64,000 bases of DNA from Jejuia sp043557195. GTDB taxonomy: Bacteria > Bacteroidota > Bacteroidia > Flavobacteriales > Flavobacteriaceae. The notes below the pieces were generated by a model, which was given only the letters and a program-made list of their open reading frames with translations, made no database searches and was not told the origin of the DNA. Each line of letters begins with the position of its first letter. The stretch's first letter is position 1. The stretch spans positions 434,001 to 498,000 of the forward strand of contig CP121314.1 of NCBI GenBank assembly GCA_043557195.1. The letters run 5' to 3'. Below, piece by piece: positions 36,232 through 45,589 of the stretch. Position numbers and translations under genes: made by a program.

Positions 36232-36274
36232 AATAGTATTATTTTCAATATTAATAGTATTGCTATTATATTTG
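36232..36274 (+). promoter_or_regulatory. Promoter of the tetR-ABC-hlyD-tolC unit
   Basis: The -7 box TATATTTG (36267-36274) is a perfect consensus match 18 bp before the ATG. Direct repeats AATAGTATT at 36232-36240 and 36253-36261 are exactly 21 bp apart, two helical turns, and could bind the TetR protein. Confidence 0.5.
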
Positions 36275-36292
36275 CGTTCAAAATAATTATTT

Positions 36293-36964
36293 ATGGACTC
36301 ATTACTTTCAAATCTAAAGATAGCTGTTCCAGAAAAAATATATGTAAAAGATCCGGAGTCATCATCGTTGGGTAAACGCATTGTAGAGCACAGCATTATT
36401 TTAATAGACGACATTGGTTTTGATAGTTTTACCTTTAAAAAACTTGGAATCCTAATAGGCTCAAACGAGAGTTCTATTTATCGCTATTTTGAAAGTAAGC
36501 ATAAGCTACTTCTGTATTTATCCTCTTGGTATTGGGCTTGGATAGAATATCAGTTAGTTATTGAAACCCACAATCTAAATCCTTTAGATAAGCTACAAAA
36601 AGCCATAGAGGTGGTTTCTAGAACAACTAAAGAAGATTCTAACTTTTCCCATATTAACGAAGTAGTATTGAATCGTATTATGGTAAACGAAAATTCAAAG
36701 TCGTTTTTAACCAAAGAGGTAGACCAAGAAAACAAAGAAGGGTATTTTGTGATTTATAAGCGCATTGTACACCGTTTACGTGATATGGTGATTGCCTTAA
36801 AACCTGGTTATAAATTCCCGTCTAGTTTAGCAAGTACAATTATAGAGGGTAGTTTGCATCAGCATTTTCTAAAAAGTCATTTCACATCCATTACAGACTG
36901 TGATACCGACATTACACCTACGCAATTTTACAAAGATTTAGTTTTAAACACCTTACAATCTTAA
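36293..36964 (+). CDS. TetR/AcrR-family regulator of the export operon
   Basis: A 223-residue protein. An N-terminal helix-turn-helix spans about residues 28-75, with FDSFTFKKLGILIGSNESSIYRYFESKHKLL giving the typical TetR recognition pattern around SSIYRYFESK. The rest is helical and variable, as expected for a ligand domain. It is 2 bp upstream of an ABC transporter gene, so it probably controls the whole unit. The ligand is unknown. Confidence 0.85.
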   Translation: MDSLLSNLKIAVPEKIYVKDPESSSLGKRIVEHSIILIDDIGFDSFTFKKLGILIGSNESSIYRYFESKHKLLLYLSSWYWAWIEYQLVIETHNLNPLDKLQKAIEVVSRTTKEDSNFSHINEVVLNRIMVNENSKSFLTKEVDQENKEGYFVIYKRIVHRLRDMVIALKPGYKFPSSLASTIIEGSLHQHFLKSHFTSITDCDTDITPTQFYKDLVLNTLQS

Positions 36965-36966
36965 CT

Positions 36967-38625
36967 ATGGAACAACCAAAAATGACACCCTGGCAACGTC
37001 TAATCGGCCTGATTCAATTAGAAAGAAGAGACATCCTCCAAATATTTTATTATGCCATTTTTGCCGGAGTAGTTGCATTATCACTTCCCCTGGGAATTCA
37101 GGCTATCATTAACCTTATTCAAGGTGCCCAAATATCAACATCTTGGATAGTTCTTGTAGTTTTAGTTACTGTAGGTGTAGCTTTTTCAGGAGTATTACAA
37201 CTCATGCAACTAAGGATTATAGAAACCATACAGCAACGTATTTTTATGCGTTCTTCTTTTGAATTGGCGTATCGCTTTCCTAAGATAAAAATGTCTGAAC
37301 TACGTAATTATTATCCTCCAGAATTGGCAAACCGCTTTTTTGATACACTAACTATTCAAAAAAGCTTGTCTAAAATTTTAATAGATGTACCAACAGCGGT
37401 TCTTCAAATATTATTCGCGCTAATTCTACTATCGTTTTACCACCCATTTTTTATCATCTTTGGTTTACTTCTTATGTTATTGATATTTGTGGTGTTTAAG
37501 TTTACAGCTATAAAAGGTTTAGAAACAAGCTTAATAGAATCAAAGAAAAAATATAAGGTGGCGCATTGGATACAGGAAATTGCCAGATCCGTAATAAGTT
37601 TCAAACTATCTGGACGCACCAGTTTGGGCTTGCAGAAAAACGACAACCTAGTGAGTGGCTACCTTACGGCCAGAGAAAATCACTTTAAAATTTTGATGCT
37701 ACAATTTATCCAAATGATAAGCTTCAAGGTTATAGTAACTGCAAGTTTATTATTGATTGGTGGAGCTTTAGTACTAAACCAGGAAATGAATATTGGTCAG
37801 TTTGTAGCTGCAGAAATTATCATTTTATTGGTTATTGCATCAGTTGAAAAATTAATTCTAGGCTTAGAATCATTTTATGACACCCTTACTTCTTTAGAGA
37901 AATTAGGACAAATTGTAGATAAAACTTTAGAAAGTCAAACTGGAGAGCAACCACAATTTAGCAAAGGCATTAGAATTGAGTTAGACCAAGTGTCTTATGA
38001 AGTGGATAATAGAGATAAACATATTCTTAGAGACATTTCATTAACTATAAACCCCAAAAACCGCATTTTGATAAGAGGTGAAAGTGGTTCTGGTAAGTCT
38101 ACCCTACTTCGATTAATTGCTGGTGTGATTCAAGCTACGTCAGGAAATCTTTATGTAAATGATATGTCTATCAATAGTTTGCATCTAAATTTTTATCGTT
38201 CTCAATTGGGTTTATCTCTTTCAGACGAAACTCCTTTTGAAGGTACAATTAAAGACAATCTAACCTTTGGTAATCCTGAAATTACGGACGAGCAAATCAT
38301 GGAAGTTCTAGAAAAAGCTGGATTAAAAAGTTTTATAAAAGAGCAACAAGATGGGTTAAATACCATACTATATCCAGACGGTAAACAAATGTCGTATACG
38401 CTTTCCAAAAAAATTGTGTTGGCAAGAGCAATTTTAAAACAACCTAAAGTTCTAATCCTTGAAGATGCTTTGGATAGGTTCAATCCATCTGAAACAAATA
38501 CTATTATCGACTATTTAACACATGAAGATAGACCATGGGCACTCGTAGTAGTGAGTAGTAGTGATGCTTGGTTGAACAAATGCAGTGAGGTAATTACTTT
38601 AGAAGAAGGAAGAGTTAAAAACTAA
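36967..38625 (+). CDS. ABC exporter of the HlyB/PrtD type with a degenerate ATPase domain
   Basis: A 552-residue membrane protein: a six-helix type I exporter domain (about 1-320) and a nucleotide-binding domain (335-552). Walker A is intact (GESGSGKST, 371-379). The signature LSGGQ is LSKKI (479-483). Walker B plus catalytic glutamate, usually DE, is E499-D500. The switch histidine is replaced by serine (VSSSDAW, 529-535). The Q-loop glutamine also seems lost (LSLSDETPFEG). There is no peptidase domain. With HlyD and TolC proteins downstream it forms a type I secretion-like set. ATP may be bound but turned over slowly; the reading frame is clean, so it is not a decaying gene. Confidence 0.88.
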   Translation: MEQPKMTPWQRLIGLIQLERRDILQIFYYAIFAGVVALSLPLGIQAIINLIQGAQISTSWIVLVVLVTVGVAFSGVLQLMQLRIIETIQQRIFMRSSFELAYRFPKIKMSELRNYYPPELANRFFDTLTIQKSLSKILIDVPTAVLQILFALILLSFYHPFFIIFGLLLMLLIFVVFKFTAIKGLETSLIESKKKYKVAHWIQEIARSVISFKLSGRTSLGLQKNDNLVSGYLTARENHFKILMLQFIQMISFKVIVTASLLLIGGALVLNQEMNIGQFVAAEIIILLVIASVEKLILGLESFYDTLTSLEKLGQIVDKTLESQTGEQPQFSKGIRIELDQVSYEVDNRDKHILRDISLTINPKNRILIRGESGSGKSTLLRLIAGVIQATSGNLYVNDMSINSLHLNFYRSQLGLSLSDETPFEGTIKDNLTFGNPEITDEQIMEVLEKAGLKSFIKEQQDGLNTILYPDGKQMSYTLSKKIVLARAILKQPKVLILEDALDRFNPSETNTIIDYLTHEDRPWALVVVSSSDAWLNKCSEVITLEEGRVKN

Positions 38626-38636
38626 AAAAACAGGCT

Positions 38637-39995
38637 ATGCTTAATATATCACATAATCAATTAAATAAAACCATTGACCTTGGCATATACAAGTCTGGGA
38701 AAAATGTATTGAACAAAGAGTATTACAAATACTTTAATAGGTTTTTATTGGCTGCTGCGATTATACTTTTAATTGTACTGTTTTTACCTTGGACGCAGAA
38801 TATTTCTGGCAACGGTATTGTAACAACTTTAAAGCCAAATCAAAGACCACAGCATATTCAATCTCAAATTCCAGGGCGTATTGAAGAATGGTTTGTACAA
38901 GAAGGTGACTATGTAAAGAAAGGCGATACTATTTTAAGAATTTCTGAAGTTAAAAGTGATTATTTTGATGACAAATTGGTGGAGCGTACAAACGACCAAA
39001 TTATAGCAAAATCCTCATCAGTTGACGCTTACGGCGGAAAAGTTAGCGCATTAAATAGGCAAATTGATGCTTTAAGGAATGAGCAAAAGCTAAAAATGGA
39101 GCAAACCAGAAATAAACTGATGCAATCGCGATTAAAAGTACAAAGTGATAGCATTGATTTAGAAGCTGCTAAAACCAATTTAAAAATTGCCGAAACGCAG
39201 TATACGCGTATTGCAACGCTACAAGAAGAAGGCTTAAAAGCCGTTAAGGACGTAGAAGAAAAACGATTAAAACTTCAAGAAACACAAGCTAAATTTATCT
39301 CTCAACAGAATAAATATTTGGCAAGTCAAAATGAAGTGATAAATGCAGAATTGGAGTTATCTAGAACAAAAGCGTCATTTGCTGATAAAATATCGAAAGC
39401 GCAAAGTGATATGTTTACGGCGCAATCTAGTCAGTTTGATACAAGAGCGCAAGTTACCAAACTTGAAAATGCTAAAACCAATTACGAACGCCGTAATAGT
39501 TTGCTATACGTAACTGCACCACAAAACGGTTACATCAATAAAGCGCTCACAGGCGGTATTGGTGTTACATTTAAAGAAGGTGAAGAACTGGTAGGTATCA
39601 TGCCCGCACAATACGATTTGGCAGTGGAAACCTTTGTAAGACCTATAGATTTGCCTCTAATTCACATTGGAGAAGAAGTTCGTGTACAGTTTGATGGATG
39701 GCCCGCTATTGTTTTTAGTGGATGGCCTAATGTGTCTTACGGAACTTATGGAGCCAAAGTAGTTGCAATTGAGAATTTTATCAGTGATAATGGTAAATAC
39801 AGAATTTTACTAGCACCAGACGAAAGCGACCATGAGTGGCCGGAAGCCATTAGAGTAGGTTCGGGAGCTAGAACCATTGCCTTGTTAGAAGATGTGCCTA
39901 TTTGGTTTGAACTATGGCGACAAATCAACAGTTTCCCTCCAAATTATTACCAACCAGAAGGAAACAAAACAGCCTCAAAAAAAGATAAAAAATGA
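38637..39995 (+). CDS. HlyD-family periplasmic adaptor
   Basis: A 452-residue membrane-fusion protein. It has one transmembrane helix (about 37-55), a split lipoyl-like domain (PGRIEEWFVQEGDYVKKGDT near 80 and TAPQNGYINKAL near 300), a long coiled coil (about 125-275), and beta-barrel and membrane-proximal parts after residue 310. It would link the ABC exporter in the inner membrane to the TolC-like channel. It starts 11 bp after the ABC gene and overlaps the next gene by 4 bp. Confidence 0.92.
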   Translation: MLNISHNQLNKTIDLGIYKSGKNVLNKEYYKYFNRFLLAAAIILLIVLFLPWTQNISGNGIVTTLKPNQRPQHIQSQIPGRIEEWFVQEGDYVKKGDTILRISEVKSDYFDDKLVERTNDQIIAKSSSVDAYGGKVSALNRQIDALRNEQKLKMEQTRNKLMQSRLKVQSDSIDLEAAKTNLKIAETQYTRIATLQEEGLKAVKDVEEKRLKLQETQAKFISQQNKYLASQNEVINAELELSRTKASFADKISKAQSDMFTAQSSQFDTRAQVTKLENAKTNYERRNSLLYVTAPQNGYINKALTGGIGVTFKEGEELVGIMPAQYDLAVETFVRPIDLPLIHIGEEVRVQFDGWPAIVFSGWPNVSYGTYGAKVVAIENFISDNGKYRILLAPDESDHEWPEAIRVGSGARTIALLEDVPIWFELWRQINSFPPNYYQPEGNKTASKKDKK

Positions 39996-41380
39996 GAGTA
40001 ATCCTCGTAAGTATATTTATTTTCTTTAGTGGTTTAACTACTGCCCAAGATTCTACTTCGGTACTGTCCTTAGCTGAATATTTGGGGTATGTTAAATCCT
40101 TTCACCCTATTGTAAAGCAAGCTAATTTGGTTATAAACGAAAGTGAAGCCAAATTAATGAAAGCGCGTGGTGCCTTCGACCCCAAGCTTGAAGTAGATTA
40201 TGATAGAAAGAAGTTTAAAAACACTGAGTATTTTGACAGACTAAACGCTACGTTTAAAATTCCAACATGGTTTGGGGTTGAATTTAAAGGCAACTTTGAA
40301 GAAAACACCGGTGATTTTTTAAATCCACAAGCCTTTGTACCAGAAGATGGATTATACAGTGCTGGTGTTTCTGTACCTGTAGCCCGTGGTTTATTAACCA
40401 ATAAGCGTATGGCCATGTTAAGACAATCGCGTTTGTATGTAAAACAAGCACAAGTAGACAGGCAATTATTGGTGAACAATATTTTATATGAAGCTACCGT
40501 AACCTATTTTAATTGGCTGCGACGTTATAATGAAAAACGGGTTTATGAAGACTTTTTAGATAATGCCGCGATACGTTTTAATGGTATTAAAAAGAGTTAT
40601 GAAGTTGGTGATAAACCGGCTATCGACACACTAGAAGCTAGAATTACACTGAATAACAGACGTTTGAATCTAGAAAAATCTAGAATAAAATTTATTAAAG
40701 CTTCTTTAGAGTTATCTAATTTTTTATGGTTGAATGATAACACGCCTGTTGAGCTTGAAGATGGTGTAATTCCTAATACAGATACGTTTTTAACTGTTGA
40801 CGAAACATTAAATACGTCTGGACTTGATATTGAAAGTTTTGATATTGAAAGTCATCCCAAACTACAATCTTTAGATTACAAAATAAGAAGCTTAAATATT
40901 GAAAAACGTTTAAAAGCAAATAATTTATTGCCGCAAATAGATTTGCAATATAATTTTTTATCAGAAACACCAGAAGTTGCCCGGTCGTTTAGTACATCGG
41001 CATACAAAAGTGGCGTGAATATTAATTTTCCGTTGTTTTTAAGAAAAGAACGTGGTGATTTAAGATTAGCAAAACTGAAGTTGCAGGACACAAGATTTGA
41101 AGTTCAGGACACGAGATTAAGCTTAAGAAACAAGATAAGTTCGATTAATCAAGAATTAGATTCGTACATCACCCAGAGTGATTTTACCGAAGTAATAGTT
41201 GATGATTATGCTACCATGCTATCTGCTGAAGAGCGTAAGTTTTTCTTAGGTGAAAGCTCACTGTTTTTGGTGAATTCGCGAGAATCAAAACTTATAGATG
41301 CAAAATTAAAAGCTATAGAAATTGAAAATGATTTCTTGAAGACTAAGGCTAACTTGTTTAATGTGTTGGCGATTGAATGA
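39992..41380 (+). CDS. TolC-family outer-membrane efflux channel
   Basis: A 462-residue outer-membrane factor with a signal peptide (1-18, ILVSIFIFFSGLTTAQ). Helical repeats typical of TolC follow (SEAKLMKARGAFDPKLEVDY near 50 and a second similar segment near 310). It is the last gene of the tetR-ABC-hlyD-tolC unit and overlaps hlyD by 4 bp (ATGA), so the three export components are probably made in fixed ratio. The exported substrate is not encoded nearby in any recognisable form. Confidence 0.92.
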   Translation: MRVILVSIFIFFSGLTTAQDSTSVLSLAEYLGYVKSFHPIVKQANLVINESEAKLMKARGAFDPKLEVDYDRKKFKNTEYFDRLNATFKIPTWFGVEFKGNFEENTGDFLNPQAFVPEDGLYSAGVSVPVARGLLTNKRMAMLRQSRLYVKQAQVDRQLLVNNILYEATVTYFNWLRRYNEKRVYEDFLDNAAIRFNGIKKSYEVGDKPAIDTLEARITLNNRRLNLEKSRIKFIKASLELSNFLWLNDNTPVELEDGVIPNTDTFLTVDETLNTSGLDIESFDIESHPKLQSLDYKIRSLNIEKRLKANNLLPQIDLQYNFLSETPEVARSFSTSAYKSGVNINFPLFLRKERGDLRLAKLKLQDTRFEVQDTRLSLRNKISSINQELDSYITQSDFTEVIVDDYATMLSAEERKFFLGESSLFLVNSRESKLIDAKLKAIEIENDFLKTKANLFNVLAIE

Positions 41381-41547
41381 TTGTAGCTAAATATTTAGTA
41401 TTATCACCATTTGATGGTTAATTGAGTTTGTTAAAAATTTTCAGCTACCTTCGTTTTACCAATGATAAAAACGTTGCATCGATTTTTTATTGTAGCATTG
41501 TTTGTCATTAATAAAAGTATTGGCATATAACTAAATGAAATATAGTA

Positions 41548-43008
41548 ATGAAAATTGAAAAAATAACACCAATTTATTGTGTGTTTTTATGCTTCTTAAT
41601 GATAACCAGTTGTAATGAAAGACAAATCACTCAAAAACCTAATATTCTACTGATTTGTATAGATGACCTTCGTCCAGAATTGAAAAGCTTTGGTGTAGAA
41701 TATATTAGCTCACCAAACATTGACAATTTAGCAACAGAGGGGATTTCTTTTCAAAAACATTTTGTAAATGCACCAAGTTGCGGGCCATCCCGTTATACTT
41801 TATTATCAGGGAAGTACGGATCGGCGGGTAATAATGCACTTTTCCTTAGAGCAAATAAGATAGAAGAAGGAACTGAAGAAATAAATCAAAGTATGCCGGA
41901 GTGGTTTAAAACACATGGTTATACCACGGTTTCAGTTGGAAAAGTATCTCATCATCCTGGAGGAAGAGGTGGCCAGAATTGGAATGATAGCACAATAATT
42001 GAAATGCCAAATGCTTGGGATAAACATCTTATGCCAGTTTCAGAATGGCAGCATCCACGTGGGATGATGCATGGTCTAGCAAATGGAGAGATTCGAATAG
42101 AATCAAGTGATATGGACGTTTTCCAGACTGTTGAAGGAGACGATAGCATCTATCCAGACGGAGCGATTACGGATGAAGCACTAAAACAATTAAGAAAACT
42201 TGCTACAATTAACGAAAATCCTTTTTTTCTTGCTGTTGGAATTATCAAACCACACTTACCTTTTGGAGCACCAAAATCTTATTTTCACAAGTACGATGGA
42301 GTTAAACTTCCAGAAATAGAGTATCCTCAAAAACCAGAAGGAAAAACCACATGGCATGGTTCTGGTGAATTTATGAAGTACAACCGTTGGGGTAAAGACC
42401 CAAATAAAGATGTGGATTTTGCTAATGAGGTGCGCCGCCATTATGCAGCATGTGTTAGTTATGCCGACGCTCAAGTGGGAAAAATTCTTGAGGAATTAAA
42501 AAGTATAGGAGCAGATAAAAATACTATTGTTGTACTTTGGGGTGACCATGGTTGGCATTTGGGAGAACATGCTATTTGGGGAAAGCATAGTTTGTTTGAG
42601 GAGTCATTACATTCTCCCTTGATAATTCGCTATCCTGGAATGAAGAATGAAGGCTCTAGTACGAATGCTATTGTGGAGACAGTTGATATCTTTCCAACAT
42701 TATGTGATTTAACAGGAGTTGAAATTCCTAAATTTACCCAAGGGGTATCGTTGAAGGAAATATTAGAATATCCGAATGCAACTGGTCACACAGCTATAGC
42801 TTATAAAAATAATGCTTCGACTATAAGAACCTCCACGCATAGAATGACGCTTCATAAAGACGGTTTTGTAGAATTATATGATCATACAACTGCAGAAAAT
42901 GAAACCAAAAATGTGGCGGATAAACATCCAGAATTAATTGAGGAGTTGAAAAATTTATTAAAAGCTAGATTAGGTTTATATATTGCAACGCCACACAACA
43001 ATTTATAA
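41548..43008 (+). CDS. Lipoprotein sulfatase of the iduronate-2-sulfatase type
   Basis: A 486-residue arylsulfatase-family enzyme. The N-terminus is a lipoprotein signal (lipobox MITSC, cysteine about residue 22). NILLICIDDLRPEL supplies the two metal aspartates. The active-site cysteine C78 in CGPSR is the formylglycine precursor (CxPxR). WGDHGWHLGEH supplies late metal ligands. The sequence is closest in form to family S1 iduronate-2-sulfatases, which act on sulfated polysaccharides. Activity needs a formylglycine-generating enzyme or anSME encoded elsewhere. No glycoside hydrolases or SusCD genes lie beside it, so it is a lone sulfatase. Confidence 0.92.
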   Translation: MKIEKITPIYCVFLCFLMITSCNERQITQKPNILLICIDDLRPELKSFGVEYISSPNIDNLATEGISFQKHFVNAPSCGPSRYTLLSGKYGSAGNNALFLRANKIEEGTEEINQSMPEWFKTHGYTTVSVGKVSHHPGGRGGQNWNDSTIIEMPNAWDKHLMPVSEWQHPRGMMHGLANGEIRIESSDMDVFQTVEGDDSIYPDGAITDEALKQLRKLATINENPFFLAVGIIKPHLPFGAPKSYFHKYDGVKLPEIEYPQKPEGKTTWHGSGEFMKYNRWGKDPNKDVDFANEVRRHYAACVSYADAQVGKILEELKSIGADKNTIVVLWGDHGWHLGEHAIWGKHSLFEESLHSPLIIRYPGMKNEGSSTNAIVETVDIFPTLCDLTGVEIPKFTQGVSLKEILEYPNATGHTAIAYKNNASTIRTSTHRMTLHKDGFVELYDHTTAENETKNVADKHPELIEELKNLLKARLGLYIATPHNNL

Positions 43009-43176
43009 ACATAACTAGGACAATTTGCTAATAATAAACAATCTAACTTTTAACAAAAAACGGTGCATGTTTAAAAATGAAGTGCATTAACCTGGTATTA
43101 TGTATACAAATAATCATTTAACGAAACTTTCTAAACACAAAACAACCTTCAATTTAAAAACTTAGCTAGCAAACAA

Positions 43177-43256
43177 GCGCGTTAGGGATTGAGCGATTGT
43201 TGGAGCTCCTCGCAGAGAGCGACTCGTGAAAGCCCGACCCCTTGTGGGTAACGCCC
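43177..43256 (+). repeat. Structured intergenic repeat, copy C
   Basis: This is a shorter member of the family: GCGCGTTAGGGATTG at one end and AAAGCCCGACCC-CTTGT-GGGTAACGCCC at the other, with a different middle that still folds (TCGC-AGAGA-GCGA). The terminal GCGTTA/TAACGC pairing is kept. It lies in the 277-bp gap after the sulfatase gene, 29 bp from the uspA stop. Confidence 0.75.
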
Positions 43257-43285
43257 AATTAATTTTCAACAAACTTTAAATACAG

Positions 43286-44119
43286 CTATATTTTAAACGT
43301 TATTACCGGTAGTGTTGCGTGGTTTGCTACATCTTCGCCTATACTGCCTTCAAAGAAATGAGATAATCCCTTTCTGCCGTGGGTAGGGATGGCAATAAGG
43401 TCTGCTCCTATTTTGTTTGCACAATTCAACAATCCGTCTTCAACAGTATAATCGGCAACGTAGCATACATCTTCCATTTTATCTAAGTTTCTATCTGCCC
43501 TGGTAAAGAAATTTACAATACTGCGTTCTATTTCTAAAGTACTTTTAAACCTATCATTAGGAAGATTTACATGCACCAAATACATCTTAGACTTCATTTT
43601 CTCGAACAACTGTTTTGCCTTAAGATAAGATGGTATACTTTCTTCTGAAAAATCAGTAGCAAATGCAACCACATCAAAACTAACATTTAGCAATTCTTGT
43701 TTAACCACCAAAACTGGAACATCTGCGTTTCTCACCACACGTTCAGTATTAGAGCCTACAAAATATTCTTTTAAACCAGATGAACCATGAGAACCCATTA
43801 CAATTAAATCTGCATTATGTTCGATAGCTACATCGTTTACCTCACTAAATACTTTGAAATGCTTTACCAATGGCGTTACTTTTACGTCTTGTAAATAGTC
43901 TTTTTTCAAGAATTCAGTAAACTTCTTTTCTGCTAACTTAAAAAAGAATACTGCTTTTTCGTTTTGTAAACCATCAGAAGCTGTGAGCATAATGTCTGAC
44001 ATTTCTAACATGTGTAATGCCAGAACTTCGGCATCATATTGTTTAGCCAATTTAGCGGCTGTTTTAAGCGCATATTCTGAATGATTTGAAAAATCTATGG
44101 GTACAATTATTTTTTTCAT
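43286..44119 (-). CDS. Universal stress protein with two Usp domains
   Basis: A 277-residue tandem UspA protein. Both halves keep an ATP-binding motif of the type G-2x-G-9x-G-S: MGSHGSSGLKEYFVGSN near residues 108-124 and PTHGRKGLSHFFEGS near 250-264. It lies 88 bp downstream of hemN on the same strand and may be co-transcribed with it, which would place it under the low-oxygen promoter. Usp proteins often accumulate under anoxia or growth arrest. A separate upstream Crp/Fnr site was not seen. Confidence 0.92.
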   Translation of the reverse strand: MKKIIVPIDFSNHSEYALKTAAKLAKQYDAEVLALHMLEMSDIMLTASDGLQNEKAVFFFKLAEKKFTEFLKKDYLQDVKVTPLVKHFKVFSEVNDVAIEHNADLIVMGSHGSSGLKEYFVGSNTERVVRNADVPVLVVKQELLNVSFDVVAFATDFSEESIPSYLKAKQLFEKMKSKMYLVHVNLPNDRFKSTLEIERSIVNFFTRADRNLDKMEDVCYVADYTVEDGLLNCANKIGADLIAIPTHGRKGLSHFFEGSIGEDVANHATLPVITFKI

Positions 44120-44207
44120 AATGCTAATTTTTAAAGTTATTAAAAGCGTAGTGGGATTAAATTTACTTAAACCAGAAAAGATTAACGATAAATCTGGGGA
44201 GTTTTCG

Positions 44208-45572
44208 TTAAACCGTCATTGAAAACAACTGCGTATCAGGCTGTTTTCGTTTTAATAATACATCAAAAGCCATACATACATTACGTACAAAAGGTTTGCC
44301 TTTTTCGGTAATACTGATACTATTGGTGTTAATTTCAATTAAACCATCGGTTTCCATTTCCTTAAGTTGAATTAAGGCATCTGGTAATTCATCAAAATAA
44401 AGGTAGTCTTTGCTCCAAGTGGTTTTAAAACGACACATTAAATTTAATATATGTTGACGAACGATTAAATCTTCATCGTTTAAAATATGTCCTCTAAATA
44501 CTGGCAAGCTATCTTGCTTTAATAGCTCGTAATACGATTTTATATCCTTTACATTTTGAGCAAAACCATACCAACTGTCGCTTATTGAGGATACGCCCAA
44601 ACCAATCATGGCTTGCGTTTTAGAAGCAGTATACCCCATAAAGTTTCTATGGAGTTTTCCGTTTTCCATAGATTGGTATAAGGTATCAGTTTTAAGCGCA
44701 AAATGGTCCATACCAATTTCTTCATAGCCTACTTGAGCTAATAAAGTTTTACCTAATTTATATTGTGCTCTTTTTAAACTGGCACTTGGTAAATCAGAAT
44801 CTTGAAACCCGCGTTGGCCATTGCCTTTTATCCATGGTACATGCGCGTAACTATAAAATGCCAAACGATCAGGAAGCAAGGATTTAGTTTTTAAAATGGT
44901 TTCCTCTACATGATTTAAAGTTTGAAATGGTAGCCCAAAAATAATATCATGTCCCACTGAAGTATAGCCTATTTCTCTGGCTATTTCAGTTGCTTTTTTA
45001 ACATTTTCAAATGGTTGTATGCGGTGTATAGCGCGTTGTACAGTTTCGTTATAATCTTGCACGCCATAGCTTACACGCCTAAAACCAACATCGTATAATG
45101 CTTGTAAATGCTCTCGGGTTGTATTATTAGGATGCCCTTCAAAACTAAATTCATAATCTAAAGCTCGTTGTGAGGTTTTTAAAATTTCAGTAATCAAAAA
45201 CTTTAAATTTTCGGGACTAAAAAAGGTTGGTGTGCCTCCACCAAGATGTAATTCTTTTATAATGGGTGTTTCATCAAATAACTCTAAATATAAACGCCAT
45301 TCTTTCAATACAGCATTTATATATGGCAACTCTACCATATGTTGTTTTGTAATTCGTTTGTTGCAGCCGCAAAACGTGCATAGGCTTTCACAAAACGGTA
45401 GATGAATGTATAGACTTATACCTTCCTTAGCATTACTTTCCTGAAACGAATGTAATACTGAAGACTTCCATTTTTCAACAGAAAATGTGCTACCATTCCA
45501 ATAGGGTACGGTAGGATAACTTGTATAACGTGGTCCTGCTATGTTATACTTATTAACTAATGAATTTGACAT
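44208..45572 (-). CDS. hemN: Oxygen-independent coproporphyrinogen III oxidase
   Basis: A 454-residue radical SAM enzyme for heme synthesis without oxygen. The iron-sulfur motif is C61, C65 and C68, with the additional C70 (CESLCTFCGC), the full HemN pattern that separates it from HemW. HLGGGTPTFF follows near residue 110 and GHDIIFGLPFQT near 218. It converts coproporphyrinogen III to protoporphyrinogen IX. A Crp/Fnr-type site with a perfect -7 box lies just upstream, so heme supply appears tied to cbb3 oxidase expression. Confidence 0.95.
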   Translation of the reverse strand: MSNSLVNKYNIAGPRYTSYPTVPYWNGSTFSVEKWKSSVLHSFQESNAKEGISLYIHLPFCESLCTFCGCNKRITKQHMVELPYINAVLKEWRLYLELFDETPIIKELHLGGGTPTFFSPENLKFLITEILKTSQRALDYEFSFEGHPNNTTREHLQALYDVGFRRVSYGVQDYNETVQRAIHRIQPFENVKKATEIAREIGYTSVGHDIIFGLPFQTLNHVEETILKTKSLLPDRLAFYSYAHVPWIKGNGQRGFQDSDLPSASLKRAQYKLGKTLLAQVGYEEIGMDHFALKTDTLYQSMENGKLHRNFMGYTASKTQAMIGLGVSSISDSWYGFAQNVKDIKSYYELLKQDSLPVFRGHILNDEDLIVRQHILNLMCRFKTTWSKDYLYFDELPDALIQLKEMETDGLIEINTNSISITEKGKPFVRNVCMAFDVLLKRKQPDTQLFSMTV

Positions 45573-45589
45573 ACCTGATAATTATAAAC

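Larger units (their letters stand above)
35939..36292. other. Intergenic region holding repeat copy B and the tetR promoter
   Basis: This 354-bp stretch has no credible gene. The first 110 bp are copy B of the structured repeat. The middle is plain AT-rich sequence. The last 65 bp contain two AATAGTATT direct repeats and a -7 box for the TetR gene. Confidence 0.65.

Noticed and set aside
38391..38560. A frameshift or pseudogene as the cause of the odd ABC motifs
   Set aside because: The frame is open and in register through the last motif, and the residues around each altered motif keep the ABC pattern, so substitution rather than decay is the better reading.
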